Positions 26,801 through 39,298 of a DNA stretch of 64,000 nucleotides are shown one piece after another; the stretch's first letter is position 1, and each line of letters begins with the position of its first letter. The notes under the pieces were generated by a model. The model was not told the DNA's origin. It was given only the letters and a program-made list of their open reading frames with translations, and did no database searches. Made by a program: the position numbers and the translations under genes. The stretch is from Dipetalonema caudispina (lineage: Eukaryota > Nematoda > Chromadorea > Rhabditida > Onchocercidae). Location: positions 62,001 to 126,000 of the forward strand of contig JABVXV010000053.1 of NCBI GenBank assembly GCA_013365325.1, read 5' to 3'.

Positions 26801-29800
26801 AATAAATGGAATTGATAACTTACTTTTTGCAGTACTTTGCAAGGATAAATTCCTATAAGAATTGAAGTATTACTTCCAGTGTCTAGATTGTTACCATAGA
26901 TTGTAAGTTTGGTACCACCTGACAAAGGTCCAAATGAAGGATAAAGTGAGAGCGGTTGTGGATCTACGAATTGGTAGAACATAGTGGAATCAGCAAAGCG
27001 TCGACCAGTTTGCCCAAGACGTAAATGAACTGAACCGGAACCAATTCCAGCATTTACTTCACATAAAATCCTGAAATATTCTATAATTATTTTTGTTGAA
27101 GGACTAGCTTGTTTCAAGTTTAAATAAAAAATGCTTTTACCTAGAAGCTATGTCAAACTCGATAACTTCACATTTGGAACCTCCAACAAAAACGCGACCC
27201 TTAACTTCGCTCAGTGATAATCCTAAATCTCGACCACGAATCTCGATCCTGGTACCACCTTCGACTGGTCCTGATTGCGGCTCAAACTGAAAAATATTCC
27301 TATACACTGGTTCTGATAATGAAGATGGAAAAGTTTTTTTATAAAATGAATCACAGAAAATCATGAAAAAAGTACGGTGTCGATAATTGGTTGCCCACAA
27401 ATCAGATCTGGAGATTGCACAATGGCTGATTGTTGACAATGTATGCTAAACTGACAAGTACCATCGCACCAGGCACATTTCCAGCTTGGATCCAATGAAA
27501 GACATGTTGAACAGTCGGCAGCCATATGGCTACAGTCATATATCGTTACTTAAAATTAAATCATAAGAATTAACCTACATGTTTTTCGATTAATTTGAAT
27601 TTAAAATCAGATGAACTTTGAATATGGAAATGAGGACTGAAGGAAAATATGCTTTGTATACGCCTGCAATAAATTTAAAAAGTAATTTTTCCATTTATTT
27701 TAGCTTTTAATTTCAAATCAGATTCCGAATGAAAATATACTGAAGTACATTAATTGAAGTATTCAAAAACCTGATGATTTGTCAACGATGATTCCATTTT
27801 TAAGCACTTCCAATTGTAGATTCATTTGTGAAGCATTTCTATTCAATGCATAATTCCATGGATCACAAGAGAGCTTGGACTTTTTAAGTGAAGCATTCCG
27901 TACAACTGCATTACCTTGATAGTGGAAACGACAGGTTAAATGTTGCTGCTCTTGATCACTGATATGTAACATTTGCATCGTCATCATCTGATCACTATCC
28001 ACTGCTATGATCATTTTATTTCTTACTATAGGATCTATCTGTGGACAGGAAGATTTTGCACCACCCTAAAATTTCTTTTTTTAATTTTTTAACTTAGAAT
28101 TTCTAGATTTAGTAATTTAAAGCCATATCATCACTTACTAATTTCTAAACTCACTTGGCATTTCTCATGAAATGCGAGACATACATTTTCCATTTCACAC
28201 CATTGACACTTCCATGATGATGACATACATGACATGCAACTAAAAATAATTCTTTCCATAAAATTTCATGTTTCTAAAATTTAAGATTAAAGCAAGAAAT
28301 GTTTTATTATTGTTCTTTTAGAGAATATTTTTCTTTTCTTGCCGTTAAATATGTAAAAGCAAAAATAAGCATTAAATTTACAAATTATGGGAGGAGCAAT
28401 TAAACATTTGAAGTTCTTGAGTGACAATTGGATTTTTGGATCCATTGTAGTAAATGGAAGCTTTCACTTTTCGAAATTCTTCTATTGGTACCATAGTATG
28501 AAAAGATGGTACATAACACGTTACACCTGTACCTGTCCATTCTCCTCTTGCTATTACATTTTCAAATGTGCAAGTATACTCCTAAAAAACTTGAAAATTT
28601 GAAGTTGCTGAATGGAAAATTTTATAGTAAAACTAAAATGGATTGGACAATAATATTTACTATTATTTTAAGCACAATAACTTTCTTGCCACTTGATGTC
28701 ATTTTAAAATTTCGCGACAAAAATAAATCTAGAAATGAATGGAATTAAAATTGCGACATAATGTTAAGAGGAAGAAGAGGAAAGAGGGCTTTGGTTAATC
28801 TAAGAGACGGAATGGAATTGCAAGATAGAACGATTAGTTATCAATTAAAATACATTCTAATTTTTAAATCTAGTCTAAATTACATTCATTTCTTACTGGC
28901 TTTTTAAAATGGAAAATTTTCAATTAGAATTTCAAAATGTCCTGACACTTTGCATTCCCAATTGGATACCACGCATTGGAAACAACACAGAAACATTCGT
29001 CAATGCACTGGATAAAGTGAATGGAATCGGAGTATCAAATACAGGGCAAATATCTGTGATTATCGCCGAGGTGCAACTGACCCGCTCAGTGCAGACACCT
29101 CGAAGGAAGCACCAACTACAGAGAAGATCATGTTCAGTGGTGCATTCAGCACATGTTTTAAGCGCCTCGCAATCACTTATCGAATATTTCAGGATCTGAA
29201 ACAAACATATCTTGATGTGTTTTCTTAGGTACTATTGAGTTTTCAAGAAACGAAAAAGAGCAGTAAATGACGATTTTTTTTCCCTCTGGTGAAACTTTTG
29301 ATCCGTTTTTTACAATTAAATAGGATTATTAATAGATTTATTAATTGATCGATTTATTTTTCACCTTAAACGTGGTAAGAATTTCTCACGACACCTTGTG
29401 GTGCTACACTTTCCATATAAATTAACTTCTTGACCAAAAAGTCTATTTGCGAATCAGAAAATGACCTTTGATCCTGCGATAACCAAATAATAGCGATCAT
29501 CAACAAATTTTACAGCGGTTATCGGTGCACCCATTCTCAATTGTTCGTATTTTGAAAATGATAATCGTTTTCCCCTTAGCTGTAAAATTTGCAGTTAAAC
29601 TGTCAGAAATTTAAGCTCATGCATAAAATGGATTTTTTATTGAAGCGCGTAAAGAAGTTAATGAAAGAGAATTTATCCAGCAAAGACATAATTAAAAAGG
29701 AATTCCGGAATTCTATTCTTATTATGATTTCGAACGAAGAAACAATTGAGGAGCAAGAATTTACCTGTATAATGAAAGCATTTTCTGTCCCAATAATAAT

Positions 29801-32456
29801 AATTAAGGTATCAAGGAAGGGAAGAACATCCATCGATTTAACAGTCATATTCAATTCATAGCTGGCAATTTGTCCACATTCAATATTTCCACCAGTACCC
29901 ATAGCACATGTATTCTCTGATAATGGCAGATGTGATTTCTGAATATTTCCATAGTTGAGCTTTAATTTCTATCGTAAATTCAAAGTGGAATTGTTGGAAA
30001 AAAGCCTCAATTTCTCATAAGCTATTATTTGCTCAATGTAAAACAAAACTGGAAAATTTAAAACTGGTTTTGAGTACAATATTGCTTCTCCAATCCAATT
30101 CCGAACTTCATTCGAAGGCCAACATCTTAAGATATTAATCTGCTAGGTTTAATAATGTATGCTTAAAAGTTTAGTGTTTATAACTAACATTGATACACCT
30201 ATTGTCACGTCCAATGTGAGGCAATCCAACGGTATCTCTGCCTACACGACATCTATCGATGTTGTACCAAAATGCTAATTTGATTTTTTGTATATTGTAG
30301 ACACAAATAGCTGAATGTTGGGTATTTTCATTAGCGAATGCAGCGATCAGTTTATTTCCAACAAGTGAAGCGGCAGTTGCACGATTGTAGTTGCTTTTGT
30401 CAATTCCGCGACATTGGATTTCGATTTCACCGTACGATATGTATCTGTTTAAGCCAAATATGCTAATTTTAGAGAACATGTAAACTTTTGGATGAATTGT
30501 TAACAAATAATGGATTGCTTAATTTTAACAAACAAGAAATAGATGAATAACTAATTTCCTGTTTCAAAAATTTATCAAAATTTAGTCTTTTTATTTAATT
30601 TCTTATTTCAACCTGAATTTTTCGAGAAAAAAATTCATATTTTTGAGAATTTTAAGATTTAACCTGTGCTCATCGCGACAAATTCGTATTAATTTGGAAA
30701 CAATAAATGGTAGCTTTCCATTTGACAAATATTTATTTTGCACACTTAAGTAGTAAACATAGTGCTCGTGGAAAAACGCTGCAACGAAGTAAACACGAAA
30801 ACGAGAACGGTATTCAGCTCGAATATGGACTGCTGCTTCACCTTCCAACGATCCGGCACCAATGATATCATAATTAGGTGGCTCACGGGTTGATACCAAT
30901 GGAAGTGATTCTCTGGAAGATAAATTAAAAAATAAATGAGAAGGAAGATGAACAAACAGGTAGATGAGTGACACCCGGCAATCTACAACAGTCACTAAAT
31001 ATTATTATAAAATATCAGGAGTTTTTTTGAATTTAAGTTCCAAGTTATGAAATATGAATTTAAATGTGGACTTTCCATATATTCTGATGTAGATTTTCAA
31101 GCTCAATAGTTGGCACTAATTTTAATTTGCATTTTCCTTAAGTAGTTGAAAAATGATTTGAGCTTAAAACAGCAGAACTTAATAGAATTTAAAGTTTTTA
31201 AAATTTTAGATCAAATTAACAAAAAGACTTTGTGATAATCCAAATGCAAACCCTTTGTGTTAACCCAGGAAAATTTCCGTTCTTCTCTAGGCATCATTGG
31301 TTAAAAGACGAGGAATTTCATGCTTACCCAAATGGTGAATCATTGGTGACAGTGGCAGCAACATATAAATTACCATTGCTATCTACCAACGATACACAGG
31401 TAGCACTGATATCATTAGGTGCAACCGTTATCGAGGAATTGCTGAGTATGCTTAAATCATCAGTTGACCTGATTTGACATACGCCTTGTTTCATAGTAGC
31501 ACAAACAATCAATCCTCCACTGGGTAGAGTATGCATAATTTTGCTAATATAATCGGTAAGAGAGAGGGTTGCACCAGGTAAACAAGAGCTGGAATCGTAG
31601 TTACATAATGGGCTATCCAGTTGAGGGCCTATCCTTCTGTCCTTCAATACTTTGAGATCCTTCAAATCCAGGATCGACAAATAGTTCACTGATGATACAT
31701 ATACCTGGAAAATCTTCCATCTTTGTGAATGATTTTTATTACCAGTCATAAACTTACCTGATCTTACTACAAAATCGCTATTCTGATTTTAAATTATATC
31801 ATGGAACAACAACAGAATATGATGACCAAATTAACCGTTCAAAATTTTAGGAGAGCAGAGAACATACTACCTTGAGCTGGGGGGAAGGTAAAATTAATGC
31901 TTTAGTATAAAACTTGGTATTGCGAGCCTCATTTGAAAGGTTTCTATAAATGATCGTTTCTACAAAGTTATACGATCGCTAGGACACTTATATTGGTCGA
32001 AAATTTTTGATTTTAAAATTAGAAAACAAGAATGAATAAAGTTGCAAAATAATATTGTAACTTGTTTGAATCTATTTTATTCAGTTTATTATTTAAAATC
32101 TCTTCTGTCCACCACTTTTTTTACTTTTTATCTTCAAGCGAATGATCGATTGTTTGCTATACTTCAAACGATAATTAATAAACATCGACTGTCGAATATT
32201 TTCTAATCTTATTTCAACCCTTTAAAAATGAGAACAAAAAATGGACGTCGCAAATGATTGTACAGAGGCGAAAGAGAGGGACAGAAAAACAAAAAGAGTA
32301 ATTATTATAAATGAAGAGAAGAAAATATATATATGGTACCCGATCATTGATGATGTCAAAGTGAAATATTTTCGATTGCAAATCATTCGCTGCAATCAAC
32401 TTACGGGCCCATAGCACCTCGATAATAGTGCATAATGTGGTCACAATAATGACCAT
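20804..32456 (-). CDS. Plexin (semaphorin receptor), complete
   Basis: Single-pass receptor for semaphorins in axon guidance; its cytoplasmic domain acts as a Rap/Ras GAP. Twenty-seven exons join in phase (1787 aa): 32456-32340, 31704-31328, 30912-30664, 30444-30189, 29938-29765, 29579-29466, 29195-28947, 28581-28382, 28239-28155, 28065-27771, 27548-27376, 27286-27141, 27070-26824, 26250-26056, 25846-25487, 25348-25155, 25003-24832, 24752-24595, 24426-24195, 23826-23584, 23155-22996, 22895-22743, 22399-22243, 22054-21928, 21788-21600, 21529-21389, 21004-20804. Signal peptide; Sema to about 429; PSI modules (KTCAECTTEHDLLCSWC, SCMSSSWKCQWC, ADCSTC..WKCAWC); IPT repeats (GPVEGGTRIEIRG, GPLSGGTKLTIYG); TM about 1147-1170; GAP and RBD segments (RGPVDAITGDARYSL, CDTITQVKKK, LRFWVNIL). 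The family RR pair before the TES motif reads FR-QSGS here. Length is closer to C. elegans PLX-2 than PLX-1, but the paralog is not settled. Confidence 0.94.
21221..21308 (+). other. Candidate alternative last exon of lad-2
   Basis: After an acceptor at 21211-21220 (TGTATTGCAG), phase 2 reading from the lad-2 donor at 19879 stays open for 28 residues (begins DEKEFDPKTLMRIDW) to a stop at 21306-21308. The peptide is acidic and hydrophilic at first, like L1 tails, and would replace the short SDCTPHVSERPY end. It lies antisense inside the last plexin intron (21005-21388). No FIGQY. It may be chance; RNA data would decide. Confidence 0.3.
22100..22196. repeat. Long imperfect hairpin in a plexin intron
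   Basis: Centred at about 22148, the two sides pair over roughly 47 positions with only three clear mismatches and a few G-T wobbles, leaving a 3-nt loop. It lies wholly in the intron between plexin exons 22399-22243 and 22054-21928. It could be a miRNA-type precursor, a short hairpin RNA source, or a small inverted-repeat element. Confidence 0.7.
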
Positions 32457-32465
32457 TTAAGCATC

Positions 32466-32482
32466 CTGCAATTTCAAATCCT
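32466..32482 (-). promoter_or_regulatory. Tandem acceptors next to the plexin start, probable trans-splice site
   Basis: On the - strand two acceptors follow each other, AAATTTTCAG and GAAATTGCAG, the second only 9 bases before the ATG at 32456. A 9-base leader with no coding exon before it is typical of spliced-leader addition in nematodes. Confidence 0.45.
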
Positions 32483-35400
32483 GAAAATTTCTTTTACAGT
32501 AAAGAAACTTGAAATAGTTATTTTAAAGTTTAAAATTTTCTAAAACAATTAAAGAAGAAGGGGGAAACTGAATGATTGATGAGTTGAAGGAGCAGCTCGA
32601 CAGCTCAGATGATCGATTTTGCTTAAATCATTACTGAATTTATAACAAACATCCCAAAAAATTCTATTTGTATTGCATTATGTGTATAATATAATCTTCC
32701 AAAATTTTTCCAAATTTTGTAAGGAATCTTAAAAATTTTTAAATATAGATATTATTCTCTATAATATGATCAGATGAGTTGCTTTATTTTGAACTTAAAT
32801 AACGAAACAGTGAAATTCTAATTTCGTAATTGAGAAAATGGAAAGCGTTTTTAGAATTTCGCTAAAACATGAAAGTTTTCTATTTTTAGTGTCGAAATTT
32901 AACAGTTCTAGAAGTTGAGAATAATTTAAGTACAAATACTTCCACTCAATGAAAATAATTTCAAGCGAAAAACAGAATAAGTGAAATGTACAAAGAAATG
33001 AGATGGGAAGAAATGAAAGGACAAAAGAAATAAATTATTATATTGGAGATTTGATAAATTTAGCGGGGATAATGAGTACAGAGATAAATGTTAAATACAA
33101 GAAGGAAAAGGAAAGGAAAAAAGGTATGGTCAGATAAACAAACAAAAGCGACAACAATTACCGCTATTCGTGGATGAAATTATTTAACTATGGGGAAAAA
33201 TCTCAAAAGTATCAATAAAGAAATTCAGTATTCTCTCGTTTAGTAATTAAAACAAAAAATAATGGTAAAATTTGTCAAAACTTTTTTTAAGGTGAAAATC
33301 AAAAAAGTAGAGACTTTGGAAAATAAAAAATTCAAACATGAGAATTGATTCGATCATTGGTTATTAAAGAAATGGTTGGTTAAGACAGCATTTAGAAAAG
33401 ATTGGGCAGGAATAGAAGTGATGAATTGATAGAATTAATTAATAGCAGACAAAACAGAGCAATGCTTAGTGACAAATGGACAACGCGATGTTATTAATTA
33501 TTTTATTAAAACTAACCGTTTTGGTTGGTAAGGCTTTCGTGATAACGATCAACAAAACAAATATACAAGTGGTAAGTTAATCAGATCTAAAAATACAAGA
33601 AAGATAAGTTGTCAATCGTTCCATACCCTTTCGAAAAGAATAAAATGACATCAAAAGGCTGCAATACTGACATCTATTCGATTCCGTTCCTGCTCTACAC
33701 TCCGGAGTAGGAAAAAGCTTCGAATCATGAAGGAAATCCCCATCGGGATTTAACAGTATTGCCTATTTTGCTGCCAGTCAACTAAACATACAATTCAATT
33801 TCGCCCATCTTTGCAACAAAACTCATTTATATCTATTCATGCCTACTCTCTATCTTCTTTCTTCACTATGTTGGATATCTCGAGATTGTCTAATATTTAA
33901 TCAACTGCTTGAAAGAAGACAACGTTGTAATTTTTATATTCACCCCATACTGATTCTATTCGATGCCCGTCTGAAGTTCTATATTAATAGCGGTAAAATT
34001 TTTTTCATAAAACATATAACTTGACCAAAGACTGCCTAGAGTTTATTATGACATAAATTGATTTCGAAAATATATATATATACGTAATAATTTGCGTCAA
34101 ATAGCTTGAAATTCTCATTGAATAACTGTATAAAACTTTCTAGTACTTTGAAAAAATTTTGAAATTTCACCATCTATAGGACAGACGACAGTTATGACAA
34201 ATTGTGGATGTAAAAGTAAAGATTTGTTGACGCATATGAGAAACAAACGGAATCAGCAAATGACGGGAAGACTAAAATCGTAAGAATTGCCAACATGTAG
34301 CATTGGTTCTAAGGTTCATCACGATACGGTAAATAATTCAATTTATAAACAAATTTAATGCCAAAGTCTTTTTTAACCAAATTATAAACGTTTACCTAGC
34401 TTTTTAAGGTTTTTCAATCTCTTAGAATATCACAGTCTTTTTCTCCATATCCTATTTTTTCTCCCAAAAATCCAAAGTATGGGCAAATTATTGATACAAC
34501 TAACATTTGTTCTTTTGTCTCATGGATTTATTGTCAGTAAAATTACGCATGAGAAAAAATGAAATTTCAATAATTTTTAGTTTATGGTTTTACGACCAGA
34601 GATCATGTCATGCATACTTCAATAATTTAAAATAAATTTTCGAACTACTTTTTGTATTTCATAAAAAAAATAACGAAATTACTCATAATAAACACAAAGT
34701 TTTGAATATTAAATGCATAAATCTCTACCACTGGAAAATTTTTTGGGAAACTAATTAATCAGCAAGAAGAATTTTAGTAGGCATGCATAATTTCGTGAGT
34801 TCATCCTTAAATATTCTTTATCATAAAGTTTAAGCTTCCTTCATCGTTCTTTCCTTTTCTTAATATTCCACTTCAGCATATTCGTCAAATACCTTATGAA
34901 CCTCTTGAAGCAACTGAATAATCGTCATTTTAAAACTTACATTGTTATTTGTGCTTATTAACAGTAGAATTTTCTGAATGCAAGCAAAATCTGTTTTTAA
35001 CTCTTCAAAATGTCTTAAAGATAACTAAATCACGAACAACCTTAATATGAAGCAACCATAGCAGTTCCTTATTTGTTTCAAATTTTATACTTGAAAACTT
35101 TTGTAAGGTTAAGCTCAGCTTTATTCATGTCTTCCATTTTGGTCTCTGAAACTATTTCTTTTTTCCTCGATCTCATTTCAGAATTTACTTCCAAGTTTCT
35201 GTGCAACATGTTTTCCCTCACCATCTTTCACATACAAATGATTTAGAAATGTATTTGGAGGAAATATATTTTTAATTCCCAACGAGGTATAAAATCAATA
35301 ACACAAGAATTCAATAACAATAAAAATCGAATCATTACTCACTTGAAATGTTTAGAAAAATTGAATTGAGCTTTTGACAAATCCTTGTCATAAGTACAAG

Positions 35401-36187
35401 AGATTGGCGGTACTAAAAAACTAACAAAAACTTATAAATTCCAGACAATTAAATCTTATATTTCAAATTCATTGTAATGTAGGTCAATTCTTAAGCAAAT
35501 AAATCAATGAAATGGATGTTAAATTTTTTATCTGGATAGATCTCGAAATGTCATCTACTCTTTTTGAGCACAATAAGTGCAATAAATAATCAACAACTAA
35601 AAACAGTTAACATAAGTTCATCATAAAATAAAAATAATGGAGACATTTACAGAATAGAAGTATATAAATACTGTTAAAATCATAAATAATATTACATTCA
35701 TTACGATAATATACCACAAACAGAAATATTTCAAAACAATTCTCAAGAAAGAGAGCAAATTTTCTTCAGGAATTTTTTAAATTTGACAGTAAAATACAAG
35801 GGAAAGAAAAACATATTGAAAAATGCTTTTCTCCAGGAAGCAAATTTATAATGTTGACAATGCTCAGATGCATTCTTCAATTATAAAAATCCTTGATTTA
35901 GAATTAGCATTTCGCGAAAACAATACTACAGTTCTTTACATCAACGTTATCAATAAAATTAAAATCATACAGTTTGGAACGTTAAGTCTTGTTTTCCATT
36001 TCAAACATCGCAATTTACATTCAATACAATGAAAATTTTATGCAGAAGTGATGAAGCGAATAGGAGACCATTAAATATGAATTGCATATACATATATATG
36101 AATATATATGTGTGTTAATTAATTCAAACAGAATATTAAATTGTTAAAATGATAGCAGACTCTTCTTGCTTTGTGAAATGTTTGATA
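32483..36187. other. Intergenic stretch upstream of plexin and downstream of UCKL1
   Basis: No protein gene recognised. It holds the structured RNA candidate at 33657-33769 and short AT dinucleotide runs (near 34070 and 36090). The rest is AT-rich without coding-like frames. The part near 32.5-33.5 kb should contain the plexin promoter. Confidence 0.5.
33657..33769 (+). ncRNA. Candidate structured RNA with three-way junction and T-run end
   Basis: A perfect 9-bp closing stem (33661-33669 with 33754-33762) encloses two hairpins. One has stem segments 33676-33681/33720-33725, 33687-33690/33710-33713 and 33693-33695/33705-33707. The other is a perfect 7-bp stem (33734-33740/33745-33751) with a 4-nt loop. 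A TTTT run at 33766-33769 follows the closing stem directly, as in Pol III genes. Base composition is richer in G and C than the surroundings. It is not a tRNA and I cannot place it in a known family; stem-bulge/Y-like or snoRNA-like classes are possible. Confidence 0.35.
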
Positions 36188-39100
36188 TTATTTGACTTCT
36201 TCATCACTTGAGGAATCATCATATGCTGCTACCGCTTCAGTACCGTAATAGCGATCGCCAAAATTACCCATTCCCGGAATGACATAGTACAGTTCATTGA
36301 TATGCGGATCTACAGCAGTTGTCAGTAAAGCAACCTGAAAACGAATAAATACCATAATCACTGCTGCAGTGACAAGAATTTTTGGTCAATGAGATTAGAT
36401 GTTGTGACGTACTTTAGGGAAAGCATAAGCAAGTGAATGTACACCAGTTCCAGCCATAAGTAGTGATAATAGTAGAATATTTTCTTCAAGTACATCATGA
36501 TCCAATAGTACACGAATGGCCATCATTGCCGCCGCACCTGTAACAACAGATAAATTTTATATTTATTGCTAATATTACTGCAAAATCAAACCTGAATATC
36601 TTAAACAATATGACAATAACAATTAGCCATTATCCAGTTTATAAGGTTAAATTGAAGACTAGGAAAGACATGAACTATGAAATGACTTTAGAGAAGTGAA
36701 CAACTGAAATAACTGTGCCCGATGCATGGCATATCTCATTAGTAACTGGGGATCTTGATAATGCCCATATAGCTCTGACGGTAATATTTCAATACAAAAT
36801 TTTCAACACTGTTTCCGAAATTGTAATAAGGACAACTGAATAACCTGTAGCAACGGTAGCATCCATCAATAAAACTTTATATCGATGAATATTCTTCGGC
36901 AGGCGCAAATAGAATAACTCCGGTTCCATGGTCTTCTCGTTGGTTTGTATCAAAATTTTGCCCATTTTACAATCTTTTACAACAGCTCTTAATGCATGTT
37001 CCATTGTTTCACCCGCACGCATAATTGTAACACCGCATATTTGTGCTGTATTCCTTTTACCAACAAATCTGCATATATAATAAATATGTGATTCGATCAT
37101 TCATATAGATTTCGGGAGAACTAAGTCCTTTATAAGTCATATTTTGAAAATAATTTTGTAAGAATTTCAGCTAAGATATACTTTTCCATAGTTGGAGTAG
37201 TAACCGTGGCATCTTCGAATGGCATGAAATTCATGGCATTTTCAATCAGTATTCGCATTAGTCGATTAGAATAGAAATTGAATTCATCCCTGAAAACTGG
37301 AAAACTGAGGGATGATACTTCTTGCGACTTGATTAAACAATGTTCCGATGCAAAAGTCCCTAAATTATTGAAAAATAAATTGCATAACTAACAAAATTAC
37401 CTTGGAGTTCTTCGATCCCTTATAAATGTATGTAAGCCACGAACTTGTGGTGTTTGTGATACAACTGTTAAAGTACGTGGCAGTTGTAACGGCAGATCTT
37501 TTTGCACCATGCCTGCACGTTGAGAATAAGGATTCTTCGATGCATCGTAACCTTAAAATTTAATAATACATTATGAAAATATTTTATTCACCTTTATTGC
37601 TAAGGAATTTCATCTCAGCAAAATGCAAAAAGCGGAATTCAAATGGTTATTATTTACCTCTTTCAGCGAGCTGAGTTTTTACTTGTTTAACAATGAGATC
37701 AATGGCTACTTCATTTTCACCACCTCGTGGTACGATAATGTCTGCGATCTTCATACCGGGTGCTATAAATGTATCAAAGGCCGGCTTTACAAACCGCAAA
37801 TATTGGGTTAAAACACCATCAAGATCTCGTCCACGCTCCTGGATATCTCTTTCTAGTCTTCGCGCTAGTCGTGTATCCGGGTCAGTATCCACAAATACCT
37901 CAAAATTGCTAGTGAAAATACATGCCTTTAACTTTTCCCTTATTCAAAAAAGAAAAAAAAAAAAAAAAAAAACGTGTGTATTTAATCAAGCGTACTTTCA
38001 TATCCATTAAATCAACCAATTCCTTGTTGTGGAAAGCTAAAATGCCTTCAAAAATGAGTACATCAGCGCCATACATTAATTTCGGTTGTTTGTCACGTCG
38101 ATGAGTAGTGAAGTCGTAAACCGGAACCTACAAACAAAAACTCAAAGTTTCGAAGACATTTGCTAATTTTGAAATTCCCAAAACTTTAAAATGACATACC
38201 TCAACATTTTTACCTTCTCGAAGACGGCGAACAGTTTCGCACATTAAATCAAAATCGAAGGCTTGTGGATGATCAAAATTATACTCATTTTTGGCTGCCA
38301 AATGATGTTGCCCCTCTGTCAGCACCTTCAATAAATTATTAACTCAAGCATAAAATTCAAATTGAATTCAAAACATCTTAGAAAATCTGCCAGTCTACCA
38401 CTCAAAAGTAAAAGGTAAGCTCGAACAAAAAAATCTGATTCAAAAAAAAATACTTTATAAAAGGAATCCATGGATAAAACGGTAACCCAAGGCATTTCCA
38501 ATCTTTCAATTATTCGCCTGGCAACAGTAGTTTTGCCAGAAGCTGATCCGCCGCAGATTCCAACCACATACGGTTGTTTTAAAATTTTCCCTTCTCGATC
38601 ATACCACGGTGGACGCCCTTTCGTATATATACGCTATAACTTATCAGCAACAATAAAAAAACATTTCATTGAACCTACCCAGCAAATAAGAAAATAGGAA
38701 CAGGAATGATAAAATAACTCGCTCCTTTTAAGAAGGCAATTAGTGACAATCATTAACCAAATGAGTGAAATAAAATGAAGAAAATTAGGAAATTCAGCAA
38801 ATAAAAAAGAGTGAAGATAGTATAATAAAGTTTTACTTACACGTCCACTTTCTGTTGTAATCAGATGATCTTCGGATTTTGAGCCCGAAATAGTACGCAT
38901 AGATCGGTGTATCGGGAGAGATGGAGCTGCAGGACCACTAAAACTTTCAACAGTAAATTTAAAAAATAAAATACCAAAAGAAGTAGATGAAAATCATATA
39001 AATGAATAATGTAATTTGCTGTTAAATAATATAAATAAAATCTATCCTAACATGTATTTTATGTAAATGTTAGCATAAAATGCGAAAATGTGGAATAAAT

Positions 39101-39298
39101 TTGAGTTCCTCAAACTATAAAACTCTTTTGGAGAATTACCGACAACCAACTCTGCAAAAAATTCTGTCCTAATTGATGCAAAAAAAAAAAGAAGAATTAC
39201 CTATCGATGATGTCATTACGTAATGATGTTGAACCAGTAAAAGCAGCATCTGGTAATGGATCGGCAATTGTCACATGACGTTCTACGTGTTCACGCAT
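36188..39298 (-). CDS. Uridine-cytidine kinase fused to UPRT-like domain (UCKL1 type)
   Basis: Cytosolic pyrimidine-salvage enzyme expected to phosphorylate uridine and cytidine. Eleven exons join in phase to 542 aa, close to human UCKL1: 39298-39201, 38937-38841, 38633-38454, 38325-38200, 38127-37996, 37898-37658, 37551-37401, 37289-37182, 37068-36845, 36537-36413, 36334-36188. The kinase half has the P-loop GGSASGKTT (about residues 90-98), [19 protein letters not shown] and [15 protein letters not shown]. The C-terminal half resembles uracil phosphoribosyltransferase ([29 protein letters not shown]). The PRPP loop reads DATVATGAAA, not the DPMLATGGS-like form of active UPRTs, so the second activity may be lost, as suspected for UCKL1 generally. 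Exon 6 uses an unusual TTTTGAG acceptor. The acidic end [10 protein letters not shown] is family-like. Confidence 0.93.
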
